NCBI RefSeq assembly: GCF_014529535.1
Contig: NW_023503374.1
Span: forward strand, 8,301,685 to 8,365,684
From: Bradysia coprophila
Taxonomy: Eukaryota; Arthropoda; Insecta; Diptera; Sciaridae
Length of the DNA: 64,000 nt
Reading direction: 5' to 3'
Part shown: in pieces, positions 58,301 to 64,000 of the stretch
Position numbering within the stretch: position 1 is the stretch's first letter
Layout: each line of letters starts with the position of its first letter
Translations under genes and position numbers: made by a program
The notes under the pieces: generated by a model
Databases searched by the model: none
What the model was told of the DNA's origin: nothing
What the model saw: only the letters and a program-made list of their open reading frames with translations

Positions 58301-60059
58301 AATGTTTGTGCTTTACGTTTCGACGACATGGAAACTATACATTTGCATTTCTATGGCCTGTGAAATCGAAGAAGGGTTCATTGTCTCCCTGGAAATATAA
58401 ACTTGTTTTCAGACGGATTATGTTCTTGATATTATGATTTTTATGAAAACTATCAGACTTGTTATCATCATAAATCCAATAGCTTTCAAAGTGTACAAGT
58501 CTTTAACTTCACGCTCAATTCAAACTATCCATCGGTACTAGAAAGTCTAACAACGAAAGTTTATTCAGGCTATGAAGCCATACGTACTGTGATTATTTAG
58601 CCGTGAAATTAATCTTATAAGACAACTTATGATTATCATCCTTAAATACATTTAAGGCATTGAACGATTTTTTGTATCTTCTTTCTTTCGCAAGACATAA
58701 AAACAAATTGATAAGTGAAATCTGTTCCGAATATCGGTCGAAGAATATAATTTAAGTTCTCGACAAAAAACCAAAATTAAATGAAAGTTATGAGCGAAAT
58801 TTACGAAAACCAAGCATAAAAACGTGTTTCATTCATCACTGTCACGTTCCTCTTTCATCACATTATATACCATAATCCTATGGGGCTTAGTTGAGTTTGC
58901 CCATCATCAATAAACGAAACAAAAAAAAAACTTTTGAGCAAACTGTTATTTTGCCATTAGCTATTTTACATTGTCAAATTGCTAAAATCGGAGATCTTGT
59001 ACCGAGCCAGCAACATGTTCGAACATAGGACATATCGATATGGCAATGGGTCCATATAAAAAAAATCATTATGCGAAAAGCATGTCAGAAAAGCGTTTTT
59101 AATTCATTAATTTTCGATAAATAAAATATAAATTTCCAAACATAGAAAATCACGATCCAAGAGACGTTATCTCCGCTGAATGTACAAATAATGTTTCGAA
59201 TTTCCTATATATTTGTTTGCTCGATGAATAATTAACATTCATTTCATTTATGACACGACAAACGATGATTATGATGATGATGACGCGCAGATTAAGTCGG
59301 AAATGTTTTCAATTTTTCATTTCAACTGATTTTAGTGAAATGAATTTCTTTATCTTCCATTCCCTGACTAGTCTATTTTGTGTGATAGAATTTTATTCTT
59401 AGAACAACGGCGATCTTCAGTTCTGGAAAGTCGACTTGATTGAGTGTGTTGAACCAAGTTTAAAGAGAATTTATTACAGAATCCTTGGATCACTTACGGT
59501 AACACGCCATAATTTGATGGTCACCGCTCTTCCTTTGTTCATTCAACGAATAATTTATTTATAAAATTTTCTGACGACAAACTTTGCATTGTCTTGCTTC
59601 GGTTATCTGTTTGATTATCTTATCAGATTTAGCAGTTCGGCTATTGCGTACGTATTACGAATTGTTAGTTGGAAATTTTTTTGGTGAATCAGGGTAAACT
59701 CATTTGAAGAGAATGGTAATGCATACAAACCAGAGAAATGATAAGCGGCGCCTCGGCTGGGATGGAATGCGTGTGACGACACCATTTTTTGTATAAAAGT
59801 GATTCTAAAATGAAAATTCACTTTGACAAGTATTATCTCCCGTAGGTTCCATAAAAATCGATAAAAATGCGAGAGGCAACGTTGATCACTTCTCTGATAC
59901 CCATATTTAAATAGCAAAGAAAATTTATGGAAAATTCGAACATTGTTCCGTCGATTAAGAAATACTTAGCTCTATTGTCTTCCGTTAGCTTCACATTCCA
60001 TTTTTCTCGTAACTATACACAATGAATGTTTGACGAACACAAAAAGCTCATTTTCTTAC

Positions 60060-60130
60060 CGTCCTCATCCAATCATACATTTCCTCACATTTAATGACAA
60101 ATTCTATGACTTGTAATGCACATTCGTAAA
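60060..60130 (-). other. Candidate internal exon, 71 nt
   Basis: The minus-strand segment between an AAAACAAG acceptor (weak tract) and a GAGGACG/GTAAGAA donor encodes (x)YECALQVIEFVIKCEEMYDWMRT, a protein-like amphipathic sequence. The acceptor is weak, so the 5' border is uncertain. Confidence 0.25.
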
Positions 60131-61632
60131 CTTGTTTTCACAATAAACCATTGTAATGGATGTCGTTTATTGACTATTAACGTTATTATTTACCAGACTT
60201 AGAAAATTCCATGTTGAGCAAAACATGCATCGTAATATAATGCACACAACATAATGACTAAGTAAATTGCGTTGCCAAGTGTATGTAATAAGTTAATTGA
60301 AAAGAGATGCGATCAATTTATTTGTCTACAGTTTTTGTCTACACTCAAAACGAGCAGTCATTTTAATTAAAATTAATTGAAATTGGTTTCCACTTCTTCG
60401 TCAATTAATTTAATTTACTTTCCCGTGTCGTTAGGCCAAGTTAGTGTGTCACAGGTTTCTTTTAATTTTATGTGTGTAGGTCAAGCATAAACCATTAAAA
60501 TGATAATAATTTAAGGTTTAATATTCGTGACGTGACACATTCAAAATGCATATCATCATTTCACACAGCCACACCGACACGCTTTGCATTTTTATATTTA
60601 TTTTTCTTCTTCCAAAATTTATGTTTATAATCTGGGTAAAATAAACAAACAAACAACCGACCGACCGACCTTTTTTCCAAATGGTAAATTAATTGAATCT
60701 TAATTTGGATAATGAAGAAAAGAAAAAAGAAAAAAAAAGTTGAACGGATTGTGCGGCGGTAACTAAACATATAATTCCATCAAATTATGCAATTAGCTTC
60801 TATAAATTGAACGAACATTTCACTATTATAAATACAGTTGAATTGCACAAGACGACTGACTGTATAACATCCGAGATAGAATAAAGAAATTCTGTTGTTA
60901 GTTTCTGCGGCTAGGCCATTTACAAAATAGACATGAAAAATTTAACAATCTGACATGTGATTAGGCTTAGAGCTTAGTGCTGAAATATCGCTTGAATAAA
61001 AATGTTTTTATTGTGATATGAATGGAAAATTCATTATTTACTAAATAAGATAACCCATCAGCTGTAGTGGCTAATGCATTAACGCAATGGCATTATATCT
61101 AAAGAGTAGAGAACGTGCCCGCTATGCGGTACCAGCAAATTACTTGTCACGAATAATCGATTTAGGATTTGCCCCCTAAACATACGAAACAAAACAAGGA
61201 ACACACAGTCAATGTTTGTTGCTATTATTATTTCATTTGTTTTTGTTTCGTTTGCACAGAATGCTTGAAACGGAAAACAAAAAGTTTACTTGAAACATAG
61301 GAAAGATTTGTTTGATATTTTTTTGTCCCAAATTGTCACGATTGATTGTATTACGTACAGTTGTTTGTGTATTACGTTCAACTATTAAAATTGATTATGG
61401 TGATAGTGAGAAATGTGTTTGGTGCATGCTTTTAGCTTTTGGCAGTAAGGTTTTTTGATTTGTGATTAATGGGAAAAAGGAAATTTATTTGGGTTAAAGT
61501 AATTTATTTTCAATTATAATTAGCATTTCGCATAAGAAACAAATTGTTTTCGCTTCCGCGGTTCTTTAAATCATCGACCTTTTCGAAGCGTTTCTGTGGC
61601 TTGGTGAAAAATACCTTCAATGATACAAGTTG

Positions 61633-63081
61633 CTGGGTGCTGCGGGAATCGGCTCACATAACCAATTTTTTAACCAATTTTGTATAATTAGTCGTAGTAG
61701 TTCATTAAAGAACCCAATTTGATTCATCTTCCCAAGATAATATACAACTTTCGATACAATTGAAACAATCAATTCTACATTTTTATTTTCAAAATTCTAA
61801 ATTCTACTCAAAATTACGTTTTTTATTAAAACCTCCGAAGAAACTAATTCTCTTACAAAAGTTCACCATTACTGCAGTAACGATAGAAAAAAAATTGTAA
61901 ATATTGCATGAAAATTCGATATGCAACAAATTTTTGAGTAAACCGCGAGCTGCCAACACCAATTCGTCATTTTGAAAATTACAATAAAATGACACACACA
62001 TTATGCTACTACTTCATCATCACAAATACACTCTCTACATTGCTATGCTGATGCGAATGAATCCATTCGAAATCAATCTAGTTACACAATCAAACACACA
62101 CTTGTAATTAAAAGTGTGCGCTCATATAAATGTATTAGTGGATGGTTTCGTGGTCGATCATGTGTGGTCGACCACAAAAAAGACCACAAATGACCACAAA
62201 CTTTAAGATGAAATAGCAGCTGAAATATTGGACCGATCGCAACCAAACTGGGAAAGATCGAAAGAGCTCACACCTCTTCCCCGGTCTTCCCCATAAAACC
62301 ATTAAAAATTATTCGTTTTAATTATGTACGAACTCTATCAAAAGTGACCTTTCGGTGGTTTATACCACCGAAAGGACGCTTTTTAAATAGCTCAAATATA
62401 CATAAAACGAATAATGTTTAATGGTTTTATGGGGAAGACCGGTGAAGAGGTGTGAGTACTTTTGATCTTCCCCGGTTTGGTTGTGATCGGTCCAATATTT
62501 CAGCTGATATTTCATCTTAAAGTTTGTGTTCTTTTTTGTGGTCGACCACAGAGAACCATTTTGTGGTCGACCACAAAAATGACCACGAATACATTTATAT
62601 GAAAACATACGCACACACTTTTATATTTGATGTGTAACTAGATTGATTTCGAATGGATTCGTTCGTATCGTCATTGCAATATGAAGAGAATGTATTTGTG
62701 ATAACGAAGTAGGATATGTTGTGTGTGTCGTTTTATTGTATTGTCATATTGATGGATTGAATTTCCAAAATGTCGAATTAATATTATGTGTCGGCAGCGA
62801 TTTGTTCAAAAAACGGTTGCATCGAATTTTCATGTAATATTCTCAATTTTTATTCTATTGCAACGGCAGTAGTTGCGCACTTTCGTTATAAAATTAGTTT
62901 CTTTCAATTTTCGGCGTTTTAAACGGAATTTGAAAAAGTAAGTTTTTTTAGTAAAATATCTTAGTTGAATATACCATTTTAAGAATATGAATTAAATTAG
63001 TTTCATTAATGAATTACTTGAGTTAATTATACAAAATTGGGCATAAGCCTCGTGATATGGGCCAATTCCCGCAGCACCCTG
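61633..63081. mobile_element. 1.45-kb imperfect palindrome (foldback element)
   Basis: The left end CTGGGTGCTGCGGGAATCGG and right end (inverse of CAGGGTGCTGCGGGAATTGG) match. The arms pair, with indels, through TTTTGTATAATTA, GAAACTAATT, CATGAAAATTCGAT, ACACACA..CACAAATACA, TTCGAAATCAATCTAGTTACACA and GGTCGACCACA, to a GGTGGTTTATACCACC centre near 62362. Arms are about 720 bp. No ORF, transposase or certain target duplication was found. It is probably a non-autonomous DNA transposon. Confidence 0.85.
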
Positions 63082-64000
63082 ACGAAAATATCAGATTTTA
63101 GATTGTATACAGCTTGTGGCGAATGACATTACAGTATTTTTTAGCAAGGGAGACTGATTTTCCAGTTCTTTTCACTCCGAACAGGAACAACAGATATAAT
63201 GGCCTACGACTTGGAGTCGTTAAGTATTAGGAGTATGGTAGGTCTAAGAATAATTTAGAACATTTAGAAAGAGTTACAGGAATACAAAACCATTTTTCGT
63301 AGATGAGAAAGAATAGTTTAACACACAATTCGACCTGTAAAGTGTAAGTTGGATGAAGCGGGAATTTAGGGTTCGGTTCTCCAGAAAATTTAACTTCGGA
63401 TCCGATCCGTATGAAAGTTTGTTCCAACGGATAGACTTGCTTTATAAACCTAATAAAATAAACAGAGAAAAATGGAATAAAATAGGAATTTTTGAAATAA
63501 TGTTTCCTGTTTGGCATTATGAATTTTCGAGCTTATTCTAGATTCTTAGACTTTGACAAAATGGACCGATTCATATGTTTTCAATACGTAAAACTCATCT
63601 GTTAATGACAACGACTTCAAAATAAACGAATGAACTGTAAGTTCTGTTGATTTATATACAAAATCGTTGTTAAAATGAACGAAGTAATAGATTCCAAACA
63701 TGAAAAAATGGTTTAACCAGTAGAACTAAAAGATTTGACGAGTACATTGTAATGTTTGGCTGTTAGAAACAAGTATATTGCAGGAAGAATCTGGAAGATT
63801 TTTTTGTTTTAAACTTTATGCTATTATTGGTATTGCAGGATTTCATGGGTATCATCTTCCAAGTCATAAAATAGGTTGACAACAAAGGATTGCAAATTTG
63901 AATATTTTTTACGATACCGAAAATGTGCATTACAATTCCACCCGAGGGTTTACTATCAGTTTATGTTATAAAGTTATGTTCGTTTCAATGGCCTTTCGAC
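63082..64000. other. Gene-free right end
   Basis: AT-rich sequence with no supportable feature. The short ORFs on both strands at 63227-63541 overlap each other and have no recognisable motif. Confidence 0.4.

Larger units (their letters stand above)
54526..61632. other. Gene-poor AT-rich interval with isolated exon-like segments
   Basis: No complete gene. Three minus-strand segments with splice-like borders lie at 55293-55324, 59498-59542 and 60060-60130 and could be exons of a gene with very large introns. The rest is AT-rich without recognisable content. Confidence 0.4.

Overview
This is a window of an AT-rich, intron-bearing eukaryotic genome. The gene set (an m6A-complex WTAP/Fl(2)d homologue, an insect-style Mrj DnaJ gene, THAP plus C2H2 zinc-finger paralogues, an insect-type WSD acyltransferase), short GT-AG introns of 50-100 bp and abundant hAT-type miniature elements point to an insect, most likely a dipteran. 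A nematoceran such as a fungus gnat is plausible, but that is inference and no species is identified.

Layout. From 1 to about 7.4 kb lies a repeat island: relics of LINE-like retroelements (minus strand), two copies of a roughly 700-bp hAT-like element, a Tc1-like miniature element, a 129-bp GC-rich tandem array, a microsatellite and mirrored copies of another repeat. From 8.4 to 20.3 kb is a compact gene cluster. It holds a WSD-type acyltransferase (+), two tandemly duplicated THAP/14-finger C2H2 genes (+), a secreted CNPase-like 2H phosphoesterase (-) and an F-box/WD gene (-). From 20.6 to 22.9 kb is a cluster of miniature elements, three of them nested with intact 8-bp target duplications. 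The Fl(2)d/WTAP gene (+) occupies about 23.1-28.8 kb. A repeat-bearing interval follows, then the Mrj/DNAJB6-like gene (-) at 34.6-38.7 kb. From 38.7 kb to the end I find no convincing complete gene. That stretch is AT-rich and holds long foldback elements, a 19-bp minisatellite and a few isolated exon-like segments on the minus strand that could belong to a gene with very long introns.

All multi-exon gene models were assembled by eye from splice sites, frame continuity and family resemblance. Each coding sum is a multiple of three with a terminal stop: acyltransferase 493 aa, THAP-ZNF A 659 aa, THAP-ZNF B 653 aa, CNPase-like 297 aa, F-box/WD 406 aa, Fl(2)d 462 aa, Mrj 235 aa (287 aa with a cassette exon). 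The genes show no obvious shared pathway. The cluster looks like ordinary eukaryotic gene neighbours, not a functional operon. The most interesting items are the extracellular-looking CNPase-like enzyme, the frame-preserving Mrj cassette exon with a hydrophobic read-through tail, the gene-conversion-like tract between the two zinc-finger paralogues, the 1.45-kb palindrome near the right end and a GC-rich motif that recurs at three distant places.
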